From Sanderia malayensis (lineage: Eukaryota > Cnidaria > Scyphozoa > Semaeostomeae > Pelagiidae), in NCBI GenBank assembly GCA_013076295.1, contig RQOL01000531.1, forward strand, positions 3,844,001-3,908,000: a stretch of DNA of 64,000 nucleotides, in the 5' to 3' direction. The notes beneath the pieces are model-generated. The model did not search any database. It worked only from the letters and a program-made list of their open reading frames with translations, and was not told the DNA's origin. Position numbers and translations under genes: made by a program. Of the stretch, positions 22,701 to 34,666 are shown in pieces; positions within the stretch are counted from its first letter, which is position 1, and each line of letters opens with the position of its first letter.

Positions 22701-24936
22701 TGATGCATTATTGTCACAATGCCTCAAAATAATTAATATATTATTATTATATTGCTGTCATGCATTGTAATAACGTAGTGCATCACAACTGTCAGCTTGA
22801 ATAATTCAAATTTTTTCAACGTTTCATCAGTAGATGTAGCACTTCCCTGTGTTATATAGTTTAATTAACGAAAAACAGTTGGATCGAGAATACTTAGAAT
22901 AAAGTCTCGGAAAAAACCCTGTAGCAATTAAATAAACCAAATACAAATTAACACAATGAAACTTGTATTTTTTATGAAAGATTTGTTTTATCATTAAACC
23001 CTTTGTGAGTCAATTTCTTGTTTTCTTCAGACTTTTTTTGTCGTTTTAAGTTGCAGCTATGAACACTTTGAACACGTGCTATTTCTGTTATCCATGACCA
23101 ATCATCATGGAACCACCGCCAATTGGAGGTAGGGATATACTTTCCATGACACAATAATCTTTTGTTTCAAAAATTGAGGTTTAGAGGGTTGTCCGAAGGT
23201 TTTTTGGGGGAAGTTTTGCCTAGGCCCGATTATGGTGCTCCGAAGAATCGATGAAAACAAAGAGAAAATCACTTCCTGACCTTTTTTAATTTACTAATAT
23301 CAATTGAATAATAATTTTCCCACATGATGGTAAATTAATATCAAGCAATTGCGTCTAATAAGTAACCTAATAAATGGTAATAAAGCACGAGAAGTTTCCG
23401 TCGCAGTCAGTGGCTACCATTTTGGCCTAAATCCCACCTATTTCATAATGGTAGCAACAAGAACAACCGTGAAAGGCTTATAGGCATGTGTCCCAAAAGT
23501 GTGCAAAGCAACTGAACGTAATTCGTAATTCTCATGCCTGTAACCTACATTAATTTATGCAAATATGGTTCTCACGGCACTTCGTTTTGGGGTATTTATA
23601 TCTGCATTTGACTTTTTTTGTTGCATTTCAAGACAGACTCATAAATGATCTGGTCTGTGCTGTGTGGTGTAACGTAACATATAAATATTTTTGCAGCTTT
23701 TCTCTGTAAATTATTGGCATCCATTAAAGTCATTAAGCTGTCGATTCTCTTGTACTGGTCGAGAGTTTTTCAAGCCAACCTGGCATAAAAATACATTGGT
23801 AAGCTTATGTGGAGAGTTATTTTCAATGCGGAACTCTAATGGATCAATGTTTTTGTGGGCTTTTAAACCTTATGTCACTTTGATTTTACGTTTAGATGAA
23901 AAATGTCCGTGCACAAAAGCAACGAATACAAAACTTTGCAAGTACAGTTCAGGAAAATATACCAGAAAGAGCACAAAAATATGTGGGTAAGTGACTGGAC
24001 TATTTTACATAATAACTCAGTGATTGCATTGCAATGAACTTCGTGAACTCAAATATGATAATGATGATAAAAAGAGTGATAATATCATCCAATGTTTTCC
24101 AGGGTATTGGCTACTAGGGTGCAGTGGGGCTGTTGTTGGGGCTGTATCTTTAGGTGGAATAACAAGACTCACAGAATCAGGTCTTTCTATGACATCGTGG
24201 AACCTCATCCGAGGCATGAAGCCTCCAAGGTCCCAGGAAGAGTGGGAGGCAGAATTTGAGAAATACAAGAATTTTCCAGAATACAAATAGTATGTTAACA
24301 TTCAAGCAATAACATCTAAGATGTCAACTGTCATGATATTGATAATGAAAATTGTATCCAATTAATTAATTCAATGTTTTAATAGTTCAAAGTTAGGAAT
24401 GACGTTGCAAGAGTTTAAGTTCATCTTCTACATGGAATACTTACATCGAATGTGGGGTAGGACCATAGGCTTGGCATTCCTTCTGCCTGCCGCCTATTTC
24501 TGGAAGAAAGGGTGGATATCTAAAGCATTGAAACCACGGCTGGTCATTTTTGGATCTCTCCTTCTTGGTCAGGTATTCTGCATTTTAAATGGCCAAAATT
24601 CAATTCATTTTGAGTTTTGCATTTTGAATTATTATATCCTCTTGATTGTTTGTAGGGCTTGCTTGGCTGGTACATGGTGAAAAGTGGTTTGAAGGAAGAA
24701 ACTATGAGTATGTCTACGCAAGCTCAACCACATGTTAGCCAGTATCGACTAGCAGCACATCTGTCAATGGCATTCATTCTGTATGCTGGCATGTTTTACC
24801 AGGGTCTGGCACACTTGATCAAGCCAGAAAAGGTAAAGAAACGGATGCATGAAACATTGAATCAAGCAAATTTACTGTTCAGATTCAGTTATGTGCTTAT
24901 TTCTCAAACATTTTTTACTAAGCTACAGAATTACTT
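19778..24936. repeat. Copy 2 of the 5.16-kb near-identical block
   Basis: Begins at CCAAAGTGGCC, the same 11-mer that occurs at 14404, and runs to 24936, after which sequence continues into the rest of COX15. The left foldback arm is truncated at its start. Confidence 0.95.
21430..22421 (+). CDS. RPA/OB-fold-like, zinc-binding reading frame (copy 2)
   Basis: Same translated protein as copy 1 (main frame 21711-22421, overlapping frame 21430-21771), with the same apparent frameshift near 21707. The presence of the identical break in both copies shows it predates the duplication or that both are one locus. Confidence 0.5.
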
Positions 24937-26732
24937 TGCTGCGGAGCGAGAGACGATCATATACATGATCAATCATTTAAATTTACATAAACTTTACAAT
25001 TTTAATCAACTACTTCCATTCCAAAGTCTCTGTTGATGCAGTTTCTTGCTACAAAATTTCCGTGTGCTCATTTATAGACCTTTACAGACATTTACAGAGC
25101 TCTGTAACAGCTTGCAACATATGGCTATGACCATATCTGAGCTCAAGTCAATGAAAGCAAACCTCCAAAGGATTCACGTCCAGTGCCTCAGCCTGTTAGA
25201 CCACACCACTTTGCAGTTTTTTACATCTGGAATTTCTGCATACTTTTTTTATCTTGCTTTACAGATGATAGCAACTGCCCAACTTAGGAGATTCAAAATA
25301 TTATCACATGTAGCATTATCATTGGTGTTTATCACTGCAGTGTCAGGTATAAATATTGCAACTCATCCTTTCATCTTCTGCATTATGTTTTGAGATCTTC
25401 TTCATGATATTTACTTGTTGCTAATAATTTATAATGATATAATCATCATAATCATCGTATATTATATTCAAGGTGCTTTTGTAGCTGGGCTTGACGCTGG
25501 TCTTGTTTACAATTCCTTCCCGAAAATGGCAGATAGATGGATTCCAAGCGATCTTTGGGCCCTGGAACCATGGTACAAAAACATATTCGAGAACCCAACC
25601 ACAACACAGTTCAACCATAGAGTGTTGGTAAGTCTTGTGGAAACAACGAGCTCCTTTCGCATACTGTTGAAAAACCTTTCACATTATCTTATGTAAAGAA
25701 TAGAAGTTTATCATAGGAATGCTAAGGAGTGCGACGTTGCAACAGGTACTTCGCTCCTCATCAGGCAAATTGAGAAAAATGGCATCTAGAAAACGATAGA
25801 CTTTTATTCTTAATATGGCAATCATTGAACAGGCAAACACGAACCTAGTCACGAACATTTTCTCATTGATCGTACTCGGAGAGAAATAATGCCATCAACA
25901 GACGATAAGAGACACGATGCGAATATTATCATTCAGCAGTAATCGCTTTTGTCGTCTGCTCCTCGCTCTTATCGCTGAACGACTCCAGGCACTGTAGAAG
26001 TGACTTGATATCGACAAACTTTATTTTTCCAGGGAATGAGCACACTATCCGCCATTATCGCTGTTTCGTGTTTGGCTAGACCGCTCACCATGCCATATCG
26101 TGCTAAGATTGCTGTGAATTGTCTTCTTGGCGTGTCTCTTGCTCAGGTATTCAACCATTCTCTTTCTATTTACAACCTGTCTGCATCGTTTCATTATGGA
26201 CAACTCGTATCGAAGTTCGAAAAACCTGTAATAATCTTCATCATGATTATTATTGATACATTAGAATCACAACGCGAAGAACCCCTTGTGTTTCAAGATA
26301 ACCCTCCAAACATACACTGTTTTTATAAGAATAATGTTTATAAGAATGCCGAGACTGAAAATTGCCAAAATCAGTGTATGGTTCTTTGTAATGCTTCTTA
26401 CAAACAAGCTCTTTGTCTCATCGCTTCAAAATTCCTCTGTGCCCAATCGAGGTTACGCTATACTTCGTGTTTGAAAACGAGATTGAAGTATTCAGCTTCC
26501 AGTTCTTATAAAAGTGTACTCAATTATTTCCAAACTGCTGAAATAACTTAAATAATAATATTATGTTAATGTTAATAATTATTTTCAGGTTAGTCTTGGC
26601 GTTGCGACCTTATTGATGTATGTGCCTACGTCTTTGGCAGCAAGTCATCAACTTGGCTCTCTCTCACTGCTATCTGTCGCCCTTTGGTTACAACACGAAT
26701 TGTCACAAGCTAAGAAGGCCCTTCCCAAATAA
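23565..26732 (+). CDS. COX15: COX15, mitochondrial heme A synthase subunit, ten exons
   Basis: Exons 23565-23591, 23697-23798, 23896-23986, 24103-24289, 24386-24572, 24656-24832, 25265-25346, 25473-25627, 26033-26146, 26589-26732 (TAA). All joins keep frame and give 421 residues (human about 410). COX15 converts heme O to heme A in the inner mitochondrial membrane for cytochrome c oxidase. Visible family signatures: [19 protein letters not shown], then [43 protein letters not shown] and AASHQLGS, supplying the heme-ligand histidines and membrane helices. The basic, Ser/Cys-rich N-terminus looks like a mitochondrial presequence. Exon 1 is only nine codons, chosen because it gives the only in-frame Met with a donor matching the exon-2 phase. 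Confidence 0.9.
26437..26497 (-). repeat. Inverted 54-bp copy of the RPA-like element's 5' segment in COX15 intron 9
   Basis: The reverse complement of about 26440-26493 matches 16088-16141 (and 21460-21513) over about 54 bp, for example TCTCGTTTTCAAACACGAAG and GTATAGCGTAACCTCGATTG. It is therefore a dispersed sequence, not part of COX15. Confidence 0.8.
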
Positions 26733-29283
26733 CAGACGACCCAACACCGTAGAAAGTTTATTTATGAACTCTTTAGCTGCATGAACTTATATATTTTGTT
26801 ATTATTTTCTATACATAATACGAATATTGGGATTCAATCGTTTTATTTCCAATGTACATTGGATTTAGACGCAAAGACAACATGTTTCTTTTCTTGTCAT
26901 TCTATTCATTATTAATTGGTTTCTGGTCAGACACAATTTCACGTGTTTGTTCCTACCAATTCAATTGATGTGAAAAGTAAATCTCTTGAACAAATATTGG
27001 AAAACTGTAATTACCATAAAGGATTACCACCATGCCTCTATCCATTAACAGTCTGACATGATGTAATACCTTTTTTTCTTTGTGTATCCTTATGCATTCT
27101 CACTGCAAGTCTTTGGAACTTTATGCAAATTTAATTGGCTGAAAATAAGAGACACTGGATGGTACCAATCGACTCGACAACGAAATGGAACTATATAACT
27201 GAAACCTAAACTAGTGAGGTAACGAGTGAAGGGTGGGGTAACGAAATGTTATTTTGTGATTTAGATGAGGGACTGGGAACGAGATGCTAAAAACCCACCC
27301 TTTAAGATCGCTGTCTCTCTCAGATCGAAGGCCAACACATGGGAGTTTTGTGAAAAACATTTTAGAAGCGCATAAAGTTTGTTTATATTTGGCTTATTCT
27401 TGAACTCAGATCGCTGGAACCCCACTTCGGGACAAATTAAAGCCTTATTTTAAGGTATTAAATGAAGCCAGATTTTATAATTTAAATTAGCCTGGTACGG
27501 TATGATGTCTTTAAAAGATCATTCACAAAAACGTACAATAAACGTAATATATCTTGCTCTCTTTCAAAAGATTCATAGCAGATTAGAACCATACACTACT
27601 GTGCAATAAAATACAATGATAACATTGTAAACTTGTTCGTGACTTTCTGAGATATCAATAAAATGATTAAAATAGTCGAGATAATGTGTCGTCGGTAACA
27701 GATACATATTTCGAGTCTGTTAATGAAGAGCTATAGTTGACTGAAGCTTTATGTTCAAAGGGTGGTCTGTCTGTTTTATTGCGTCTAAAAACTAATGCGT
27801 TCTTGACCTTGTTGCTCCAACTAGTTTAACACCTTTCGGCATAGTTTTATATTTAGATGTTGGGGTCGCTACAACACGAGGTTTGGACGAATGTGTGTGT
27901 TGAAAACGGGTTTATTTTCATAGCATTTCAAGGGTTGTAGAAATTGACATGGTTTTCACAATTATGTGCAAATGTTACAGATAGCAGCTGTCGGATACCA
28001 CTGCAAAGTTTTTTCATTTCAATAACAAATATATGATTTCATTTGAAGCAATAATTAAACTTTTGCATCGAAGCCATTCATTGAAAGTTTGACAAGTCCG
28101 TTCACTGGACTTTTCCAAAGAGAATCCCTGGGAACAAGGGGGATTGAAACAACTTTGAGGGAATCAGGAAACCTTCTGGGATTCGAAATAAAAACTCCAG
28201 TATTGCCTACCATCACATGAAAAATTAGAAACCATGTAATAAGTATGATTAGATTGATGACTTGGTAACGAGGCTGATCAGCAAATTGTTACTGTATCTA
28301 ATTATTATTATCATTATGATTGAGTAAAGGTGTTCTTCACTTCCTGCCACAGGAAAACATTCTAAAATTTCATTGGTCTGCTAAATTTGTGGATTACTAT
28401 CTCCGGGCTTCAAATGTTAACTGTATCTTCTATTCATTATGTTAGTTTTTTCTTAATTAACCCTTGACTTGCAAATCGTCAAAACATTGCCTCTACTGCT
28501 CAAAATTATTTTTCCTTTTCTAATCTTCACCATTGACAAAGCTAAACAATTCAAACATCCCCTGGGCTTTTATTTCATCGCTTTATTCGCGGATAACTTT
28601 CAAGAGCATTTTCGAAAAACACAAATCCCTTTATGAACAAGTTATTAGTTGCTTCTCATTGTGAAAATAGGGTTTAAAGATGATATGTATCAGCATTAAA
28701 ACTTTTATTCGATTAATCTTCTAATGCGTTTTGGCCTTTTTTCATTCGGTTGTATCCTGTCGAGAATTGAATTCCATTTATTTAATCGAATCACCGTATA
28801 ACTTACCAATGAAGCAGTTCTGAATTTAACAATGGGTGGAAATGTGAATTTATCAAGTTTAAATACCCACAATTTTCGTTCACAAACGTTGATTTTTGTT
28901 CTCAACGAGACTCAAGTACACATTGCTACATTGGAGAGGCAATGGCACCTAACAGAGGCGTGTCGGTGTAACTTGCAAGCCACAGTCAGTTGATAAAGTA
29001 TCGTTTTAGATATATACAATGCAAATGAACATTATAGACACATAATTAACTTGATAACTAGAATTCTTTTTGCGAATTGGATCAGAGCTGTGTTCGTCCA
29101 TTCATATATTCGAGTTGATTGACAGATTGAGTCACAACTATAAATACGCACACACAATGCAATGTCTTCAGTGTGGTGTGTTGTAAATTGTCAGTGAAGT
29201 CTCGTCAAAATTCTAGTGAGTTGGGTTGTCAGAATTTTAGCTTTTGCAAACGAAAAGATCCGGAAAAACAAACAGAGGAGGCA
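26733..29283. other. Intergenic COX15-BOULE, no gene seen
   Basis: Contains the COX15 3' UTR (several AATAAA-type signals, e.g. near 27604 and 27657) and the BOULE upstream region. There is no convincing coding sequence on either strand; the longest open frames lack any family features. Confidence 0.55.
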
Positions 29284-32217
29284 ATGGTAATTAAGAATTA
29301 AACATTTTATCAATATTGTTACGTGTCTTGTTATATTGTTTATTTTGCGAGTTTAGAGGTAGTGGGGAAAATGTTTTGCGCGGAACCATTAGTTCCACCA
29401 CGTGAGCAGACTTTCATATCGCAAGATCGCCAAGTCCAATCTTTATACAAGGCTTGCGTGCCTTTTCAGCAGCGATATTGCTGCTGGCAATAATGGTCCT
29501 GGTTTCATTTATCTTTAGCTTTGCTGTTGATATCTGAAAGCATTTTTTTTCGAAATGATGACACCAAAATAAAATGTTGAAAGATAGTAAGATATTCTCT
29601 CAGGTTGTTTGCTTGCGTTTATGTATCTCGTAAAAGTTTCTGTTTGACCAGCAATTACTTGTTCAAACTTGGTTGTAACAGCAACCGTAAACTTTGAAAA
29701 GTGGTCTAAAATATCATATTCTTGCTTTCAGAAAGCAAGCCATATTATACAGCCAGCATTTGGGGAAAATTTGACGTGATAAGTCTCAGCTAACTTCGAA
29801 ATTTGATTTGTTCTAGGACCATTCAACATACATCTACGGAGTGAGGTATCCCAATCGTATTTTTGTTGGAGGGCTCACAAAAGAGGTTGGCATTTTTGTA
29901 ACATTATGGAGTTACTACTAAATATTGCAGTAACATGCGATGTCTCAGTTCAACAAAGATGTATCTTGATAATGTTAAATGCATTTTGACAACTTTGTTG
30001 TGTAAACGAGCCGTCATAAGTTGACTAGTTAACACGTTTAATTAAAACTGGGTATTGGTGTGCAACTTGCCAAACATTTTCGTCATGCACTTAATTCTGG
30101 TCTAAGCTCGAAACTTAAATTGTCCATCAACTCTTTATTCATTTTATTAATTTAGCATGTAAAGTTTTCTCTGTTTGAAATTTCAAGGGAGTAATTATCT
30201 TAAGTAAATATATTTGTAGAGTTTTATGTCTGCCATCGATAACTGATCATGCAGCTAAATTGTGTTAAATAGACTCGACAATTACGTAGTTTTAAAGCGG
30301 CCTTGTTCCACACAGCCAATATTTTTCAAAGGGCTGTTTTCCCCGATAAAATTTTCTTTGCAGATCATAATGATGCTTTGATCATATGATCTTGTGGTCT
30401 GTATTCTTCATTTCATACAATTTTTGTTCATTCACAATGCATAGCAAAGCGTACATAAAACAAGTGCGTTTAATTGTTCTCTGCCGTTTTGGGGGAAACT
30501 TTTCATGGCTGAATTTACCGAGAGCGAAACCTTTGTGAAGCCAACAGCAATATTAATATTTCTGTAACCCTTGGTTCACCTATCGAATTGAATTCACTTT
30601 TATTCACCCATAAAAATTGCAAGTCATATCCAAATATATGCAGTTGAAGTTTTAACTTGAATTTAGGGAGTAAATTTTCGCCTGCATTTTCAGTCATATC
30701 CAAACATACACTAAATTCCGCCATAATGGTGAACTGAAAATATCAAACGATGAAACAGCATATTGCGGCGGGCGCCTAGTTTATTTACAAAAAGAATAAG
30801 CCAAGCTTTTGAGTTTTGATATTCCTATCGTCAGCATGGTGACAAATACATGTTTGGTTTTTTTTCAGACCAGTGCCTCGCAAATTGCTCAATATTTCAG
30901 TAGATATGGCAAAGTGACGGAAAGTAAAGTTATGCTCAACGAGGACACATCTTCAAAAGGGTAACACCACCTTCCAAAGTTTTTCACGAAATCAAGTTTG
31001 ATTCAAACTTTAATTGACCTTTGAATTCTGGTCAACATTCAATCTTCATTTCTCTTTCAGGTATGGATTTATAACATTTTCATCGGCAGTTGAAGTAGAA
31101 TCTGTTTTCAAGCAGGTAAATCAAATACCAGAAAGAATGAATTTCCCTCATCAACAAGCATTTCTCGCTTTAAATAAAGGATAATTGAAGTTATATTCCA
31201 GGAATTTAGGAAGAATTCTTATATGTAAAACCGTATTCCTTTGTTTCAGGGAACTCTATTTTTCAAGGGTAGAAAACTGAACATAGGACCAGCTATTCGA
31301 AAACAGGTATTAATTGATGTCATTGTGTGCGCATGTTATCAGCGATTTCCAATGGAGCCAGTGGACCCCACATACATTTACACTGGAATGTCACTGCCTC
31401 AAATTACGTTTACCATAATTGAACATGAATAAGTCAAGACGATACTATTAACAAACACCCAGCACAAGAATAAACAGATCTCGTTGATAATTTTCGAGTT
31501 TTGGGACTTTAGTGCGAGTATATTTTGTTTACTTTATTTTTTCTTCAGGCACCAGAGACTCCTGGCGAAGTTGTCTATCTTATGAATCAGACGCTACCAG
31601 TTTTGCCCCCATCTCCTCCCCCCATCCACCCATTGCCATTATTTCCATACGTAAGTGTATTTATCAACTTTTTGTTATTGTTCAATGTTTGTTTCCTCGT
31701 GATTTTTGGCACGCATCTCTTTACCTTCATAGCTCAAACTTCCAAATTTCCTCCTCTATGGCAGCAGGCTTTCCCACGTTTTTATCAGTGGCTATCATCA
31801 ATGCCGATTAGCCGATTGCAATTCATTGTTTGTTAGTTTCAATGCTTGGAGGCAGTGTTCTGTTTTGTAAAAATATAGCTCCGGGCAACAGAATTCTTGG
31901 AATTTCAAGGGTATCGAATATTCAATGACATCACTTGGATCCAGTTTCCTGCTTGTTTTTCAACCAATCAGAGTAGTTGCTACGTATTCACCAGCCAATC
32001 ACAGTTCATCATTTAACGCTTCTCTCTCATCTCATGATGTTGTTGTTAATTTGTTTCAGATGTTTGGTGTTCCACCACCAGAACAAAACAATTGGGTAAG
32101 TTCAAGCAGTTTACAAACATTTGACAAAATCAATTCCTGCTGTAAGACGGCCATATCAACTGCTCTCAATACGTGAAACCTGACTCTCCTAATTATTTTA
32201 TTTTCCAGTGCTGCTGA
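29284..32217 (+). CDS. BOLL: BOULE/DAZ-like RNA-binding protein, short form
   Basis: Coding exons 29284-29286 (ATG only), 29817-29885, 30869-30960, 31061-31115, 31250-31306, 31549-31650, 32061-32096, 32209-32217 (TGA); all phases agree, ~140 residues. One RRM: RNP2 IFVGGL, then SQIAQYFSRYGKVTESKV, RNP1 KGYGFITF, and the DAZ-family hallmark KLNIGPAIRKQ at its end. BOULE/DAZL proteins bind 3' UTRs in germ cells and promote translation during meiosis. After the RRM there is only a Pro-rich stretch (VLPPSPPPIHPLPLFPY) and a short tail, far shorter than vertebrate BOULE, and no clear DAZ repeat. The last two small exons are the weakest part; a terminal exon starting at 31732 is an alternative. Confidence 0.85.
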
Positions 32218-32375
32218 TGGGGATTGCACTGAAATAAACCAATGTATATAATATCCATATTTGCCAAAACAAATGCTGAGGACATGCGAACGACCAGGCA
32301 TTCACATAAACAATAACATGTCAATCTGTTTTATTTTAATATCCGCAGGCCATGTGTATCGCAGAGTATAGAATG

Positions 32376-34566
32376 CTACCTTCGTCCCACCGATTCCATA
32401 GATTCGTTGATTTTTAAGTCACAGCCATCTTTTATTAGTTGAATTGCAATTCTTGCAATATTTCTCGCGTCGTCAATGCCACTGTGAGGTCTTCCCTTGA
32501 AGCTCATACCCAAGTTACTCAGCATCTCGCTGAGATTAGCTCTTTGTACTTTATAATAGTTCCCAAAATGCTTTCTAATGTTGGCCCATGTCTTGAAATA
32601 ACGGGGTACGTCTAGTTTGCACAGCTTGCATTGGTCCTTCATGAACCTCGACATATCCCATGGCCTAGCGAAGAAATACGATATAGTTCCTCATGCAACA
32701 TGTTCTCATCTTATGCCTAGCATAGATTCTTGTTTTTAATATCTGCATCAATATGCTGTTAGACTTAAATATTGTGTTATGTAGTATATATAGGCAATTT
32801 TATTTTGAACACTAAATGAAGATGTATCCAAATCAGCTTAATATCTTAAATAAACTTTTCATTAACGGAGACTGAATACTATTTTTTTAAACATGTCATG
32901 GAAAGTTATGCAATAACTATTAATTATTGTTTTTCATTTTCTGCGGGCTTTTTGCGATCTTATAGCTGCAAAATTCGAAAATTTCAGGCGTTTTCAAGCC
33001 ATCATGGTTTAGCATTCCATCTCTTTCTAATTGTTTTCATATATTAATAGAATTAATTAGCAATTATCAACAGCTATTACTCACCCATCCGTCAAGACAG
33101 CAAACAATTCCGTGGGCTGAAGCTCAGAAGTCAACCACTCATCAAATCTCTCCAGCACAGTGGGAAATAGGGGAGCACTGTCTACCATGTCCTCAAATAT
33201 CATTAAAAAATATTTTTACTTTATATGAATGACGTCAAACATGTTACATTGCAGTTTTATTTTTATATCTTTCTTGACAAAATGAGCAAATTGGCAATGT
33301 AAATTTCATCAGTAGGCATTGACTAGTTAATTTTTTAGTTAATAAATTTTTAACTATACCTGAGTAATCCCAGTTAGCTCGGTGCAAAACGCAGTCAGTT
33401 TCTGGTTCTTCACGGGTCGACAATAGGAATGAAACTCCGCTGCCTATACAAACAATATCATGTTCGTAATTAATAGCAAATTAATTAGTGTTAAATCCAA
33501 CTCAAAAAACAAACTTGTGCTTTACATAACGTAGTTTATCTTTCAACTTGCCAAAGATTGTTCCTTGACATTTACGAGCACGGCTGGAAATTCGATAATC
33601 TCTTGAACGAAAGTAGATGGATTGTCTTTCTCGCACGTTGCTTCAAAATCAATAACGACATAATAGTCAATCTTGTATTTTCCTGGTAATTCGACATTCG
33701 CTTCTTTCAATTTCTCGTTCCTGGTCCAATTCTTCAACCTCTTCTGCTTGACTTGAAAGTTTCCACTGTTGGGACGAGGAAGAAAAAGGGTCGATAAAAC
33801 ACGTTGTTGTTAGACAAAGATCATGGGTTTTGGTTGAGCTCCTGACAGGGCAAGAAGAAGAGCCAAACATGCCCAGACTTGCTTCCTTATTCAGATTCAA
33901 TTGGTTTAATTTAACAAGGCAATGTCATCAAAGCGTCAAAAATACTGCTTTCTTTTTACATCTATTTTTAACTTAATTTATTTTTTTAATATTAGTGCAC
34001 AGGATATTTATGGCAGGTGCACACCATCCTGAAATGGCTGCCATGCCACTAGTGACCTGCCTTATCAAATAAAGAATGTATATGTGTGCATGTTGTTTAA
34101 TGGGCTCCTGACTGAAGTCTTAACACAACTGAATATAAATAAAATATACAAATAAATATAAACTTAACAGAAGAAGATAACCTTGAGATTAGACTGCAAA
34201 GCATAAGCAAGTTATCATGTTTGTACATTCAAACAATACTCACTGGTTGCTGAGGCCACAGGCTGCTAATCTTCTTGAGACCTCCCTGATATCCATTTTA
34301 TTTATATTTCCATTCTCTTTTGATATTTCTTTGAATACAGGATGCTCAAATGTTCCTTTTACATTCGATTTCGTACTGGATTCTTCAGACATAGGCCTTT
34401 CTTGTCGGCCTTTTCGGCCATTTTTCTTCTTATTTTTCAATCTTTTAGTAGCTACATTGCTTCTACTAGCTTCAAGCTCGGTTTCTAACTCATCAGAACT
34501 TTCTTCCTTTGGCTTTTCACGCCATGAACAAGAATTTAATTCCGCCATACTTTCAAAAAACTGCAC
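32376..34566 (-). CDS. ERI1: ERI1-like 3'-5' exoribonuclease, five exons
   Basis: Exons 34566-34244, 33765-33552, 33443-33360, 33191-33085, 32664-32376 (stop); 338 residues (human ERI1 about 349). N-terminal charged region, then a SAP domain split by intron 1 (..EVSRRLAACGLSNH|GNFQVKQKRLKNW), then a DEDDh exonuclease: VIDFEATC (two acidic ligands), ELTGITQDMVDSAP (Asp), RPHSGIDDARNIARIA (His and Asp). ERI1 trims histone-mRNA stem-loops and siRNAs and finishes the 5.8S rRNA 3' end. Intron 2 appears to use a GC donor (TTG|GCAAGT). Exon 1 could instead begin at the internal Met (MAELN, 7 codons in). Tail-to-tail with BOULE (158 bp) and head-to-head with TRMT1. Confidence 0.92.
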
Positions 34567-34666
34567 GTGGTGTTGCTGTAATTATTTTGTTATTTTGTTT
34601 TGCAATGCCATTTCCCTGTGCTCTTCGATTCAATTCAATTTCCAAGAATTTTAGTTCTCTTTCAAA
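34567..34666. promoter_or_regulatory. Bidirectional ERI1-TRMT1 promoter region
   Basis: Only 100 bp separates the two divergent start codons, so both 5' UTRs and the core promoter(s) must overlap here or reach into the genes. The region is T-rich without a clear TATA box. The TRMT1 start lies in AAAATGGCG, which also fits a YY1-type downstream element. Confidence 0.6.

Noticed and set aside
31732..31866. Additional BOULE coding exon
   Set aside because: The frame with DAZ-like aromatic residues does not match the phase left by the preceding exon; kept only as an alternative terminal exon.
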